A stretch of DNA of 64,000 bases from Torreya grandis (lineage: Eukaryota; Streptophyta; Pinopsida; Cupressales; Taxaceae). The translations under genes and the position numbers were made by a program. The notes beneath the pieces are model-generated. The model did not search any database. It saw only the letters and a list, made by a program, of their open reading frames with translations, and was not told where the DNA came from. The stretch lies in NCBI GenBank assembly GCA_037957365.1, contig JARHVA010006307.1, positions 420,001 to 484,000 of the forward strand. Direction: 5' to 3'. Position 1 is the first letter of the stretch. The number at the start of each line of letters is the position of its first letter. Positions 1-12,969 of the stretch are shown in pieces.

Positions 1-960
1 AATAAAATGTCACAATAAGAGAGTGTTACAAAGCTTCCAAAATAAACCTATTTTTTATCCCTTGCTAGCTTGTGGTGAAACTATTAACTTAAGTATGCAA
101 ATAAAATATCATTATGTATAAAAATTCGAAGTGATAATTTGAACTCCATTGTTTTGGTTATTTTAAACCCAAATTTCACTTAATCCATTTTCATTCTCAA
201 TTCTAACTATATCCAAACCAAATTTAACAAAACAACCTAGAATAAGTAACACCCAAACTATCAATACCCTAAAAAAAATTTAGCTTATTAAGACAGAATA
301 ATGAGATAATCAAACAACCTAAAATAATATCACTTATATCACAGAATAACAATGAAACTAGATAGATTAAATCATAATATATTTATGTAGGTCAAATATA
401 TACATGCCTACCAAATATAGTGAAATTAAAATCAACATAGCTCATTAGGGACTCAACATATATGTGCAAATCATGGAAATCTAGACAAACAAGACTCTAC
501 TATCATTAAGCAATCAATGCAATTAATGTTTATTTCACTTAGATAAATAAATGTGGTGTGTGATTAATTTTATTATAGCTTTCTTTGTACCCTCATTATT
601 AGTATTTTCATCCTCCTCTTTGATGATACTCTCCATCATAATTGACTATGAGGGTGTGAGAGTCTTGTAACCACCTCATCAAACAAATTAGAAATTATCC
701 TAAATCATAATAATAGTTAACATATTATTTGTTTATTGAAAAAATATACAAATAAAATTATTCTAAATGATCATAAATCATAAGAAACATATGAAACAAC
801 TATCAACAAATATATTGATCCCAAAGTAAGTAATGTAACTAATAAATCATATAACATATATAAATCCAACTCAATAATAAACAACAGATTTTCGAATCAT
901 TAACCACCTAATCCATTAATTAATACTTTAAATAATCCATAGAGGAAATTATATTTGATA
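1..960 (-). repeat. Element A 3' LTR, partial
   Basis: This stretch is colinear with 9055-10069, with roughly 75-80% identity by eye. Shared blocks include the start around 30-130 against 9085-9180 and the end around 905-950 against 10020-10060. In element orientation it begins at 960 with TATCA, a decayed TGTCA, directly after the purine tract. Only the first part of the LTR is inside the window. Confidence 0.85.
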
Positions 961-976
961 TCCTTCCCCCCTAAAA
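961..976 (-). other. Element A polypurine tract
   Basis: On the minus strand this reads TTTTAGGGGGGAAGGA and abuts the 3' LTR start. It has the form and position of the plus-strand primer used in reverse transcription. Confidence 0.75.
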
Positions 977-1084
977 CTATTCATCATCCTGATGACACTT
1001 ATTTCAAATAATAGTTTTGAAATAATAACAAAGTTAAACAAAATATAAATAATGTTTAATGAAAATATCATGTAAAAAATAAGG

Positions 1085-2359
1085 AAATAGCCTCAATAAC
1101 TCTTCATATTCCTCACACATAGAATTATTCTTATAATATTGGTTCTAATAGACCTTGCACTATGATACTTCTTTATTATGCAAGCTAAGCTTGCGAGTAT
1201 AAAATATTCTGATTGGTTCTACTATGATCACCCCTAGATCTGGAACCTGTAATGAATTTTAATCCAAAACATGTGTAGGATCAACAATATACTCCTTAAG
1301 ATATGAAACATGAAAATTGTTATGCATTTATTCTATATTTGGTGGTAATGCATGCCTATACGCTACAAGATTAATTAATTTTATAACCTCAAAGGGTCCT
1401 ACATATCTAGGTGATAAATTTGCTAATTTTTCAAACTTTATTGCACTATTTTGGGGTTTAACCTATAGAAAGACTTTGTTTCCAACATAAAACTACATTT
1501 ATTTTCTTTTTAGATCATCATGACTTTTTTAATTTATAATTTTCTTCAACCAATTTTTGCCTTAATAATTTCACTTACTCTTCTATTTCAACAAGCGTAT
1601 CAGGTCCAAAGACCACTCTATCTTCCAATTTATCCCAAATAATTAGTGTAATGTACCTCTTACCATATAATGCTTCAAAAGGAACCATTTTAATAGATAA
1701 TTGATATGATTTATTAGAAGTAAACTAAACTAATGTTAGGTATAATTTCCATTTGTATTACTGGTCCATGAAATACATTCTCAATTGATCTTCTAAAATC
1801 TAATTTTTTCTCTTTGTTTGTCCATCTATTTCTAGATGGTAATATGTAATAAAATTTAGCTAAGTTACCAAATCTAAATTTAAATTCTATCAAAACCTAT
1901 AAGTCATATTAAGATCCCTATCTATGATAATAATTTTTGAAAACCCAAGAAACATATACATTTCTTTCACAAACCTCTTGGTAAGCATTAATGCATCATC
2001 AGTTATATTACTAAGAATAAAATGAGATACCTTGGTCAGTTTATCCACAACTATAAAGATCATATCACAATAGTTCTTGGACATAGGAAAACCTTGGAAA
2101 AAATAATACTAATAACTTTGCACTTCTATTTAGGTATAGAATGTGGGTATAACAACCCAACAAGATACACATGTTTAGCCTTGACTTGCTGACACTCCAA
2201 GAATCTAGAAATAAAACCCACTACATATTTATTAATTCCTTTCCAAAAATACAATGGTTTTACCTCTACTACCAACTTATTCACTGTAGGATTCCCTGAA
2301 TATGGAGTATTATGCAATTCATTTAAAATAATGTTCCTCAAAGTTTCCTTATTAAGCAC
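1085..2359 (-). pseudogene. Element A integrase and chromodomain-like tail, decayed
   Basis: Read on the minus strand, 2359-2126 gives the zinc-binding head of a Ty3/gypsy integrase, with LHNTPYSGNPTVNKLV, YFWKGINKYV and CLECQQVKA; the final CxxC reads as LECQQ. Next, 2084-1890 gives the start of the catalytic core (DMIFIVVDKLTKVSHFI, later IIIDRDL). The GPY/F module lies at about 1470-1280, with SPRYVGPFEVI and NFHVSYLKEYIVDPTHVLD. A chromodomain-like tail (EPIRI, then NKEVS and ELLRLFPYF) runs down to about 1085. Stops and frameshifts occur throughout, so no functional enzyme is possible. The order zinc head, core, GPY/F, chromodomain identifies a chromovirus. Confidence 0.87.
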
Positions 2360-2529
2360 ATTTATCCTAGTATTTTACCTTAAAATCCAATCATTATTAA
2401 ACTAAAAAACATTCGTATCTATGATATTGGGAATTTTAAACCAAATCTTTTTTCACCTATGTATAAAATTCATCTCCAAGTGATAATTTTGATATTTTTT
2501 CTTGAAAAGTACTCATTATAGCCAATTTT

Positions 2530-2700
2530 GTAAGTTATCTTCTTTGACTAAGGGCATCTAAAAATATTCTCTTTTCCCTAAATGTAGTTTATATCAAAAT
2601 AATAATCTAAGAGAAATTGTAACCACCATCTCTAATGCTCATTAAGGTTAGGTTTGGTAAAATTATACTTAGGATCTAAGTTATCAATCTTAAACTCAAA
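2530..2700 (-). pseudogene. Element A RNase H C-terminal part, decayed
   Basis: On the minus strand from 2700 the reading is FEFKIDN, then KYNFTKPNLNEH, RWWLQFLLDY and GKENI. This matches the second half of a gypsy RNase H (FELRTDH, KYLFTQ, RQRRWLEFLxDYDF, GKENxVADALSR). It resumes where the plus-strand fragment ending near 4436 stops (...YYLFGK). The two pieces are the halves of one domain separated by the internal inversion. About 170 bp between here and the integrase head is too decayed to read. Confidence 0.78.
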
Positions 2701-2721
2701 AGGCTACCTTTCAATAGTGTA

Positions 2722-4436
2722 TTCATGTAGAAGTGGATAATCGACAAGCTCAATTATAAGACTCTCTAATCAAAGTATTAGGTACTCTATTTGATGATTC
2801 AATTTCTATTTTTATTGATACAAGGGCTATTGAATGTTTTATTTCTCCTATAATGCTGAGCAAATTATATAGGAAAGTTGGTTTTATGGTAAATGCATGG
2901 TTAATATAGTATGGAAATGAGACCAAAGTCAATTTTTATAGATGTTTAGTTGAGGATAAAATCATTATTCCATAGTTTACCATAGTTATTAATCTATGTA
3001 TAACACCATTAGGGTCATATGATGTGATCCTAGGAGTGAATTGGCTCGCTAGGCACAAATTCAAAGTCAACTATTTCCTTAAAAAGGTTGAATGTTTAGA
3101 TGATATTAGAAACCAAAACCAAATCTAAGGAAGTTAGAGAGAGTTAAAGATCAATAAAATTTAAGTAATTCAATTTAATAAGGCTCAGCATAAGGGATGT
3201 CAAACATTACTAATCAAAGTGGATGAAGTTTCTAAACTAAGGAACCTACCTTGAAAGACTATCCCTTTCTATAATAATTTTGAAATGTTTTTATAGAAGA
3301 AATACCAAGGTTACCTTCAAAAAGGGAATTTTATTTCACCATTGATATCATTCCAATATTTTAACCATGATCTAAGGTACCCTATAAATTCAAAACAACT
3401 AAGTTACTTGAGTTGAAGGCATAACTTTAAGAGATGTTGGCCAAAGGACTGATTTGTCTAAGTGTTTCACCATGGGGTTCATTTGTAATCTTTATAAATA
3501 AGGATGTAACTCTTTTCTTATGCATCAATTATCACATGATTAACAAGTAAATGATCAATAATAAGTATCCACTACCTCATATTGATGATATTTTTGATCA
3601 AATTCATGGTGTAATAGTATTTTTGAAGATTGATATTTATGAAGTGTACCATCAGTTGATAATTTGAGAGGAAGATATTTTGAAAATAGCTTTTAGAATT
3701 TGTTATAGACATTACAAGTTCACATTACTTCTTTTTGGGTTAATGAATACACTGACAACATTCATGAATCTCATAAATAGTGTGTTCAAATATTATATTG
3801 ATCAATTTGTTCTTGTCTTTTTGGATGAAATTATCATCTATTTCAAGAGTGAAGAAGAGCATACTAAACACTTGTGGTTAGTTTTACAATGGTTTCAAAA
3901 GCACAAACTTTATAGGAAGTTGTCCAAGTGTGATTTATTTAAAATAAGAGTATAGTATTTTGGACACATCATCTCCACAAATGTAATTTTAGTGTATCTT
4001 GCTAAGATTAGAGCCATTATGGATTGAGCAACACCAAAAAATTTGCATGAAGTTTGAATTGTCATGGGTTTAATAGGGTAATACAAGAATTTTATACTAA
4101 ATTTCACCAAGATAGCTAACCCAATTACCTCTTTTCAGTAGAAAGATTAGCATTTTATGTGGACAAATAAGTGTGAAGAAACATTTTAGGTTCTAAAATA
4201 GAGGCTTACTTTCACACTAGTGTTATAGATTCTAGATCTAAATGGCCATTTTTTAGTTATAACATATGTTTCAAGAGATGAATTAAGGGGAGTTCTCATG
4301 TATGATCGTTTAGTTATGGCCTATGAATTTAGGAAACTGAAGCCTTAAAAACAAAATTATGTTCCTCATGACGTCAAACTTGCCTCCATAGTTCATGCCT
4401 TGAAAGTTTGAAGGTATTATTTGTTTGGTAAGTTAA
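2722..4436 (+). pseudogene. Element A protease-RT-RNase H block, inverted and decayed
   Basis: This block reads plus although the rest of element A is minus. The retropepsin region at about 2740-3105 has FIDTRAIECFISP (canonical DSGA changed to DTRA) and GSYDVILGVNWLARHK. Reverse transcriptase at about 3310-4000 has [59 protein letters not shown] and the catalytic stretch VFLDEIIIYFKS, where FLDD has become FLDE. The connection region has YFGHIIS and ITSFQ. RNase H follows (LDLNGHFLV, LRGVLMY, VHALKV, YYLFGK) and stops mid-domain near 4436. At least ten stops or frameshifts are present. The longest open piece is 3680-3955. Confidence 0.88.
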
Positions 4437-4439
4437 GAT

Positions 4440-5530
4440 GTAGAGGTGGGTGTATTCTTTTTTTTGGCATCTATCTTCCACCAAGGAAAATCATTGGCAT
4501 AATTATCTTTACCACAAGTAAAACATATACCAAGTGGTCCCTTCCTCTCAACCTAATTTTCACTCTCAAATCCCTCTCTAAAATTTCCTATTTCTATAAG
4601 TATTAGCAAATATTGCATTTTAATTATTGAACTAGTTATTGAAATTGCTATATTGTTTCTAGTTCTTCTTCTTGAATGGTATATTGTAAAATCCAAACTT
4701 ATTTTTATACTTATCTCTAACCTCTATTAGTGACTTCATCTTCTATTCCTAATTAACCACCTTTTCAAAGACCTAACCCAGGGTGGATGATCCATGCACA
4801 TCCACTTCACACCCTATTTAGAGTTTCATGCCCATAATGAATTTATTGATTTGAAAACACTCATCCTTTTGATACTTTGGAACACACTTCAATAGCTTTT
4901 TAAAATAAACACAATATTCATTCATTGATAAATACCCTTTCCATAAATTTTAAAATATATCAATTTCTAGTCAAAATAGAGCTGAAGTAACTATTGTAAT
5001 TTGAAAAGAGTCACAAGTTACTCCCATGTGGTGGTAGTAGAATCTGGATTCATCTCAAGTTTCTTGTTGGTCAACCAAGTTGCTACTTCACTAACTAGTT
5101 GGTAAGATCCCCACACAAACTTAGTCACCTCAAACTAATTTTAAATCTTAAAGTACTTTAACATCTTTATGAGCTAAGATTCAATTCCATCACCTAAAAA
5201 TATGCCATCAAATTTGGGTGGATTTAATTTATTCATGTCACATGCAATATCTATAGGTACTTGAGCTCTAGCCACTTGATGACCTTCCACTTGCCTTTGC
5301 TCCTAGGGCACTTCATGTTATTTAGGTTATTATTATAGAACTTCTTATTCCTATTCTTCTTCTTCAGGTCCACGGACTTGTTGATCTATATACGGTATTC
5401 TCTCTTTAGTCTCATTCATGACAATGAGAATCTAGTCATGTTTTGTAGATTGCTTTATTGCTAGCTGATTAAGACCAGTTGGAGGGTTTTCATTAGAAGG
5501 TCCCTCACTAAAAAATTTGCTTCATGCCAT
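4440..5530 (-). pseudogene. Element A gag, decayed
   Basis: The minus strand carries a retrotransposon gag downstream of the primer site. It reads LNPPKFDG near 5215, an EVATWLTNKKLEM block near 5070, and GYLSMNEYCVYFKKLLKCVP near 4920, followed by FIMGMKL. A single zinc knuckle lies at about 4485-4526 as CFTCGKDNYANDFP, where the CX2CX4HX4C histidine and last cysteine are replaced. The start codon is probably near 5530 (MA, then a stop). This is the coat protein of the virus-like particle. It ends close to the right breakpoint of the inverted pol block. Confidence 0.78.
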
Positions 5531-5588
5531 TATTATCACTAAAATTAAGAAAAAAAATTTACATTAGTGGGATTATTAGGTCTAAGAG

Positions 5589-5611
5589 CTAAACCTATAA
5601 TTATGATACCA
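5589..5611 (-). other. Element A primer-binding site, tRNA-Met type
   Basis: The minus strand reads TGGTATCATAATTATAGG, a decayed form of TGGTATCAGAGC followed by leader. It sits two bases inside the right LTR, where minus-strand DNA synthesis starts. Confidence 0.7.
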
Positions 5612-7811
5612 CAAGTTATACCCCACTATGCTAACCAACAGTTACATTAATTTTTATTTCTTTTGATGACATGAAATTACTTATAAAATCATTTACAACT
5701 ATATATTTATTTCTTGACAACTAAATGAATCAAAAAAAATTAAATGCTATAATAAAATTAACCTATTGGTTAAATCTAATCCATTTAGTAATAAAACATT
5801 AAATCATACTTAAAGATGAATAACTATTAATCAAGTATAATAAAATGAATTGAATATTGTAAATAGTAAAATAACCCATAAATCAACCATGAATAAACTA
5901 TATCCACTACTATTTAAAATTTAAGCATACTTTAAATACTTCATAGCCAATATTATGATTAATATTCATCAAAGAATATAGTATAATGTAACACAAGATC
6001 AAATATACAATATAATGAATAAAATAGTACAAATAAGCTATTCAAATAGTTTCATGATCCATATCATAGGCTTAGTATAATCCCAAAGGTTGAAACAACT
6101 GAAAGAGGGATATAATGATCTTAGTACATTACCTCCAACCATATATCCCCTCTGGGTGTGGCCCTACCCTTTATGGAGGGGTAGATAAGAATAGTGTGAA
6201 TAGAAATAAATCAACATAAAACAATCAAATAGACCATGGAATCTCATCCTCTATCTAAATAAAATTAGCATACACATGTAAACTAGAATTACAATGAAAT
6301 GATAATGCCTTAGCTATAACATTACTTTGTCCAAAGTTTTCCTTAGAGAATTCAAATTTAATAATTTTAGTCATTTTCACTCACACAAAACTATCTACTA
6401 CTAAATCATGACTTAAAATGATATTAGGGGATAGGTATATGAGTTAACCACTAGCATAGTCATATGCATATATCCGATTATCCAAATACAAACTATATAT
6501 GAATATTCAAAAGAAAAATAGTACAACTTCAATATGCAATAAATACCATGCAAAAATAAATGATGTAAGCAAACTTCAATCAAGAATCTAACTATTTTTA
6601 AACATTAAACACCAAAATGGTAACATATATTTATCAAGGCACTATAATCCATACCAGGCATGTTCTTTAGACTAGAATAAGAATCAAGTTGTTCTATGTC
6701 TTTATTTTATAACATATCTTACATCTTAATTCAAATAAATGAAAGTATACACAATTCATATAAATATTTAATTCAAAATACAAACCCTTACAATTCATAA
6801 CATTTCACATCAAAGTTTATTCCAACATATACTAATATAAGGTCATATTAGAGTACTATCCATTTTAGTTATGTTTTACTACATAACTAACCTTAATCTC
6901 TATATAAAAGAGTCATAAAAAAAATTACAAAAATATAAATGAGCATATAATATTATAAGTCTCCTCCATATATTCATTACCAGTTAATAACTTATAATAA
7001 ACACCTTTATCTTAGTATATGAACTAAACTCCATTATAATTGATATTTATTTTGACTACTTAAATAGAAATTTCCATCATCACATAAAACTATGTATCAT
7101 ATTCACACCTAATTACATAATCTTGTAAATATATCAAATATATTTTAGTTAAGTGATTATAAACTAGGTTACTAAGCCTACACAAAATATACCATCCATT
7201 CTTCCCCTATTGGTCAACTAAACCTTGTAAATAATTCAAATAGAATTTTATTTTTATGTCTATAATTTTACATAAGATCAAATTACTACTTAATTTTATT
7301 CAACTCAAAAATGCCATGGACTAAGTGGTTTACCATAGTTGTTCATAAAAACTTTGGAAATAATTCTCAATACCTATAACCATACTAGTTCACCTAGTGG
7401 ATCAATAAACTCATATACAGTTTTAGTAATTATTTTCTTATTAAATATCAATTTTATTATTTGTGTCCATATGTATAAGAATATATACTTTAATAAAAAT
7501 GACAAAGTTCATTCAAATAACATGATTCAAACAAGCCTTCAATATGATCATATAATTTGAATCAATCAAGGTAGGAAAAACTAAAAATATACTCATTTAT
7601 CACTATACCTGAATAATAACACCCATATAAGGGTATAAAACATGTTGTAATTTTCAAAATAAATATAAGTCTAAAATATTCAGTTACAACTTTATAAGAC
7701 AATAGTAATATAAAATACATAACCACCTAATTGAACATACTTATCCAAAGTCTGTGCATTATATAACTCAGGGATGCATATATATGCATTCATATATCTA
7801 AATATATATTT

Positions 7812-8235
<424 letters not shown>

Positions 8236-9748
8236 TCTAGGTATAATCTATTAAAACCCATAGACATATACTATGTAAATCAAGGATTTAGTCATGAGTC
8301 TAAAAAACTTTTGAACCTTTTTTAAAATTCAAGTATATCAAAGGAGAAATACTATAATTCAAATCCAACAAGGAAATTATTTTAGAATTATCACATCAAT
8401 TCTAAGTTCAATTAGAAACATAGGGTTAATTTAATAACCCTTTAACATGATTTCAAATCAAACCTCATTCAAATCCCTATCTCTTATAGCCTGAACTTTA
8501 GTTCTACAGACTTGAGGATGGAATCAAGTTCCATCTTTAGGTCTATACACCTAAAATTTATAGATTTATGGTTAAGGGTTTTGTCAAGTCCATCAATCCA
8601 CACATTTAACAAATACCAAAAAACCCATATTATTTATTTTCAAAATTTTAAAAATTATAGAAGAAAAACTAACCTAGATCTTAGTAGTCTGTTATTTAAA
8701 TGCCTAGACTGATCATTTTTTTCTCTTATCCAAGCTTTCTTATCAAATTTTTTCTTATTTCATCTACTGTGTCCCTTCCTCCTTTTTCTCTCTTTTTATT
8801 ATTTTTCAATAGTCCATACATATTTTTTCATGACCACTAATGTATCCTACTTGACTATGAGCTACCCAATATGCAACTCCCCTATTCAATGCACCACTCT
8901 TCTTCTTTCTTTAGTTAAAATCGTAGTTGAATCACCATATCTAGGTATGATAACCAAATAATCTACATTCCCTCTTTGTAATGTCAACCCTAAAAATCAT
9001 AACATTAAAACAATAAAACCCTAATTCGATTCTTGATTACTTTGACATTTTCAAATAGAACATCATAATGACAGATAGTTTCATAAAGCTTCAAAAACAA
9101 GCCTAATTTTTATTTCCATTACTAGCTCGTAGTTAAACTATTTACTTAAGTACGCAAAGAAAATATCATTATGGATAAATTTTCAAAGTGGTAATTTTAA
9201 CTCCATTATTTTAGGTATTTTATCCCCCTTTTCACTTAATTAATTTCATTCTTGAGGCCAAAGATATCCAAACCAAGTTAACTAAGAAACCTAAAACAAG
9301 TAACACCTGAAATGTCAATACCCAAAAAAGTAATCAGATTATTAAGACCTAAAAGAATAAGATAATCAATAAACCTAACATAATCTCAATTATATCAAAA
9401 AAGAATAATGAAATTGGATAAAAAATCATAAAAAATTCATCAAGTCAAATATATGCATGCCTACCAAATATAGTGAAATAAAAATCAACACAACCCATCA
9501 GAGATTCAACATATATGTGCAAATCATGGAAATCAAGACAAACAAGACTATGTTATCACTAAACAATAAATGCATGTAATGTTTATTTCATTCAAATAAC
9601 TAATATATTGTGTGGGTATGGTAGATCTTGCTCTTTAACCTAATTATCAGTATATATACCCTCCTTGGTTATGATACTCTCCCTTAGAATTGACTATGAG
9701 GGTGAGACAATCCTATAAACACCTCATCAAATAAACTAGTAGTTAGCT

Positions 9749-9750
<2 letters not shown>

Positions 9751-9839
<89 letters not shown>
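9751..9839. repeat. (AAT)n microsatellite in element A LTR
   Basis: About 29 uninterrupted AAT units. The matching place in the other LTR (around 700-715) has only two or three such units, so the array expanded after insertion. Confidence 0.95.
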
Positions 9840-9840
<1 letters not shown>

Positions 9841-10102
9841 TAAACTTGTGAATGCAATAAATCTACAAAAAAATTATTCCAATTGATCATAAAACATATG
9901 AAACAACTATAAATAAAGATATTGATCAGGAAAAGTAATTAATATAACTACTAAATTATATATCATATACAAATCCAACTAAATAATAAATAATACATCT
10001 GCTTATTATTAACCACATAATCCACTAATTAATACTTTAAATAATCCAGAGAGGAAATTGGATATGACATACCATGCATTCAAGAGGACTTCCATTAGAT
10101 CA

Positions 10103-10325
10103 CAATGGATCACATGTATGGTTAACTTCTTTGATGGTAGCTCTAAAATTCATATTCAAAATGAATTTAACATTAATTAATATAAAAATAATTTAGAATT
10201 ATGGGGTTTTGTATTTCATGCAACCATACATCCCAATTACTACATTGAATGCCATGTCTAATGCCACTTGCATTCAGTAGAACGTACATTTTTCTTGATA
10301 TGAAATTTTAGTAGGGCATATGTAT

Positions 10326-10372
<47 letters not shown>

Positions 10373-10456
10373 TTATAAATTATTAAGAAATAATTCATTT
10401 TGAATATGAATTTTATAACTACCAACAAAGAAGTTCAACCATACATGTGATCCATT
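10103..10456. mobile_element. Foldback / MITE-like element
   Basis: The left arm (10103-10168) and right arm (10392-10456) are inverted copies of about 65 bp with few mismatches. Each contains GGATCACATGTATGGTT or its complement and the AATTCATATTCAAAATGAATT palindrome half. The loop of about 220 bp encodes nothing and carries an ATT array at 10327-10373. The form suits a small non-autonomous DNA transposon or foldback element. No clear target duplication was found. Confidence 0.65.
10327..10373. repeat. (ATT)n microsatellite
   Basis: About 15 ATT units inside the loop of the foldback element. Confidence 0.93.
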
Positions 10457-10539
10457 GGAGGTATAGTGAAAATAAATGTCAATCGTCCTTATTGAAGTAT
10501 TTACATTGCTCATCCACTACAATTTCATGGCTGATTGAC

Positions 10540-11070
10540 TATATATATATATATTTCAGTCAATTCATTCCATAAGACCAAATCTTATTCATACATTTTT
10601 TCAAACAATTCATGTGCCTCTTGTATACTTTCACATTTGACATACATGTCTATTAAGGCATTTTAAACTAAGGTATATGACAAAATATGATTTTTATTAT
10701 TATTTGATGTAAATCCATACCTTGATCTAAATCTCACATTTAGACATAGGCTAATAGAATGTTGGAAAAAATAAGGATGGATTATAGCTTTACAACTACC
10801 AATTAATTTGCATAAAAGTTTCTAAGGCATTTTCAATAAACTTATTTGTACATATCCTACATTTATAATTTATATGAAGCCACTTTTATTTGAGACATTT
10901 TTAAAAATAGTTCCCATGCCTTTTGTATGCTTTCATAATTGGCATACATGTCTACTAGGGCAGACACAACTACATCATCAGATGATCATAATTTAAATTA
11001 TGTATTGATGAATGTCCATGGCTTCTTGCATAGCTACCATTTTAGTATAGACTATTGGGAAAGGTTGTAG
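10540..11070 (-). pseudogene. PPR protein gene fragment, decayed
   Basis: On the minus strand there are repeated pentatricopeptide-type motifs. Near 11060-11010 the reading is KMVAMQEAMDIHQYII. Near 10955-10880 it is VSALVDMYANYESIQKAWEL. Near 10820 it is NKFIENALETFMQI, near 10720 DLDQGMDLHQIIIK, and near 10670-10590 ALIDMYVKCESIQEAHELFE followed by LVLWNE. These match the PLS-class PPR pattern (xALVDMYAKCGSIxxAxxLF, then WNxMI, and QGMxIHxxII) of organelle RNA-binding proteins. Stops and frameshifts divide every motif. The 5' side is cut by element B at 11159 and no continuation was recognised beyond 23790. This is the only host-gene-derived sequence seen; it could be a retained fragment or a pseudogene copy. 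Confidence 0.8.
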
Positions 11071-11158
11071 ACACTAGATTTAAATTATACATATATATTT
11101 ATATGAAAACTAAATATCAAAATTGATAACCATTATAATGAATCTATTCCACTATAAT

Positions 11159-11506
11159 TGTAATGAAATTACTTATATGTTCACAAAATAGAATATTATA
11201 TTGTAGAAATAAGATTAAAATGTGTAGGTCCACAAAAATAATTTAAAGAAGATCAAAATGATTGATAAATATATATGAACCACTTCGAGGGGGAAATCTA
11301 CATAATAATGAAAGAAGAGCATAGTTCATAATATGATGATCAAATACTAAGCACTACATCCTATATATATTTTACTTAGCCATTATTATTCCATAGGATG
11401 ACATTACTAAGAACACAAAGAGATGTAATAAAATAATATAAGATGTATGTGAGCCAAAAGTTAGACACATATATCCCTAGACAAACCAAATCTTAAGGGT
11501 ATAACA
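11159..11506 (-). repeat. Element B 3' LTR
   Basis: In element orientation it starts TGTTATACCC at 11506 and ends TCATTACA at 11159. It aligns end to end with 23442-23789 at roughly 75-80% identity by eye, with a well-kept block around GATGATCAAATACTAA. Confidence 0.92.
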
Positions 11507-11521
11507 TGCCCCTCTCCTTCA
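11507..11521 (-). other. Element B polypurine tract
   Basis: The minus strand reads GAAGGAGAGGGGCA directly before the 3' LTR start and overlaps the end of the chromodomain frame. Confidence 0.72.
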
Positions 11522-12058
11522 AAACAATGTTGTCCTCAATGTTGAATCAAACTAGGATGTTTTTACAAGAACACTTTATCCTCCCATGTTGTATGTTTAG
11601 AATGCATATTCTTCCATTTAATCAAATACTCATTAATCACTATAGTCTATAGTTACTTAATGCATGTGTGAAATATCTCTTCAAGATCAATCATGACTAG
11701 GCCTTCTTTATCCAATTTAAGTAACTCATTTTGAGTATAAACTCTATGTCTAATTAATTTCATGAGGAAATAGACATAGAATACCATATTTATGTGAGTG
11801 TATGGGTGTAATTTCATCTTATAATCCAAATTACCAATTTTATACAAGATATTATAAGGGACATAATACTTAGGGGATAACTTGTTATCCTTTTTATATT
11901 GATTTAGAGACATCTACTTATATGGATACAAATTCACAAATACCTAATCACCTATGTCAAAATTTTAGTCACTATGGTTTTGATCCACTTGTTATTTCAT
12001 TCTATTTTGTGTCATTGGTAAATTATCTTACAAATTAGATATTACTTCCTATTGATGG

Positions 12059-12266
12059 TGAAAGTGTTCCATAATATTTAAAATCTTGGGATGCACCTTC
12101 AAGGATAAAGTGATGGATGGGGGTTGATACCTATATAATGCTATAAAGGGAGATATTTTGGATGAAAGTGTTCCATAATATATAAAATCTTGGGATGCAC
12201 CTTCAAGGATAAAGTGATGGATGGGGGTTGATACCTATATAATGCCATAAAGGGAGATATTTTGGA
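12059..12266. repeat. 104-bp tandem duplication
   Basis: 12059-12162 and 12163-12266 are direct copies of one 104-base unit that differ at about two or three places. They are far more alike than the two LTRs of the same element, so the duplication arose long after insertion. Confidence 0.95.
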
Positions 12267-12969
12267 AGAAGTTTGAAAAGAAGTGTTATACCCCCTTTCA
12301 AAAATTGGAAGCCAATGAACCCATTTGTCAAAAAATAAATAGTAAAGATAACCTTATAAATATTTAATGACTACCTCTATTTCTCCATCAAAATGAGGAT
12401 GATAGGAAGAACTATGAGCCAACTAGGTTCCTAAACATGCAAATAATTCATTCCAAAAATTATTAGTAAATATGGTATCTTGGTCACTTATGATGATCTT
12501 TGGAGTACCATTCAATTTATAGACTATATTGATAAAAATAAAAGCTATTATAATAATGAAAAATGGTTGTGATAAGGAAAAAAAATGAGCATACTTGGTG
12601 AGTCAATTTATAATTACCATGATAAAAAATCTACCCTCAGACCATGGTAAGCTAGTAATCAAATCCATGAAAACCTCCTCCCACATCTAGATAGGGATGG
12701 TTAAAGGATGAAAAATACATAGGATATTAATGATTTCACATTTTTTATGTTGACATACCATGAATTCAACCACATATTTCAAGACATTTCCATTTATTCC
12801 TTTAAAAAATAAATCTTGCTAGATTCTATGATATATTTTTACAAATCCTAAATGACCTCCTATTAGAGATGCATGAAGATTATAAATGATTTAATGTTTG
12901 AGGAGAAAATGATTATATAGGTATAATTTATATGAAGAAAATAACATGTTCCCATTCCATGAAATTTTT

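Larger units (their letters stand above)
11507..12960 (-). pseudogene. Element B integrase and chromodomain, decayed
   Basis: The best-kept part is 11913-11653 on the minus strand: KLSPKYYVPYNILYKIGNL, then NMVFYVYFLMKL, the GPY/F module of a chromovirus integrase. It is followed by LDKEGLVMIDLEEI and, down to 11507, a chromodomain: EYLIKWKNMHSKHTTWED, then KHPSLIQH and GQHCFEGEG. The last residues overlap the polypurine tract, so the frame runs to the LTR edge. The zinc head and catalytic core at about 12960-12000 are only faintly readable. A 104-bp tandem duplication lies inside. The chromodomain would steer integration through chromatin marks in a working element. Confidence 0.82.

Noticed and set aside
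4421..4606. 61-codon plus-strand frame across 4436
   Set aside because: It crosses the inversion junction. Its first codons are RNase H and the rest is antisense to gag.
7339..7560. 73-codon plus-strand frame
   Set aside because: It is antisense inside the element A LTR, is AT-rich in composition and has no domain. Likely chance.
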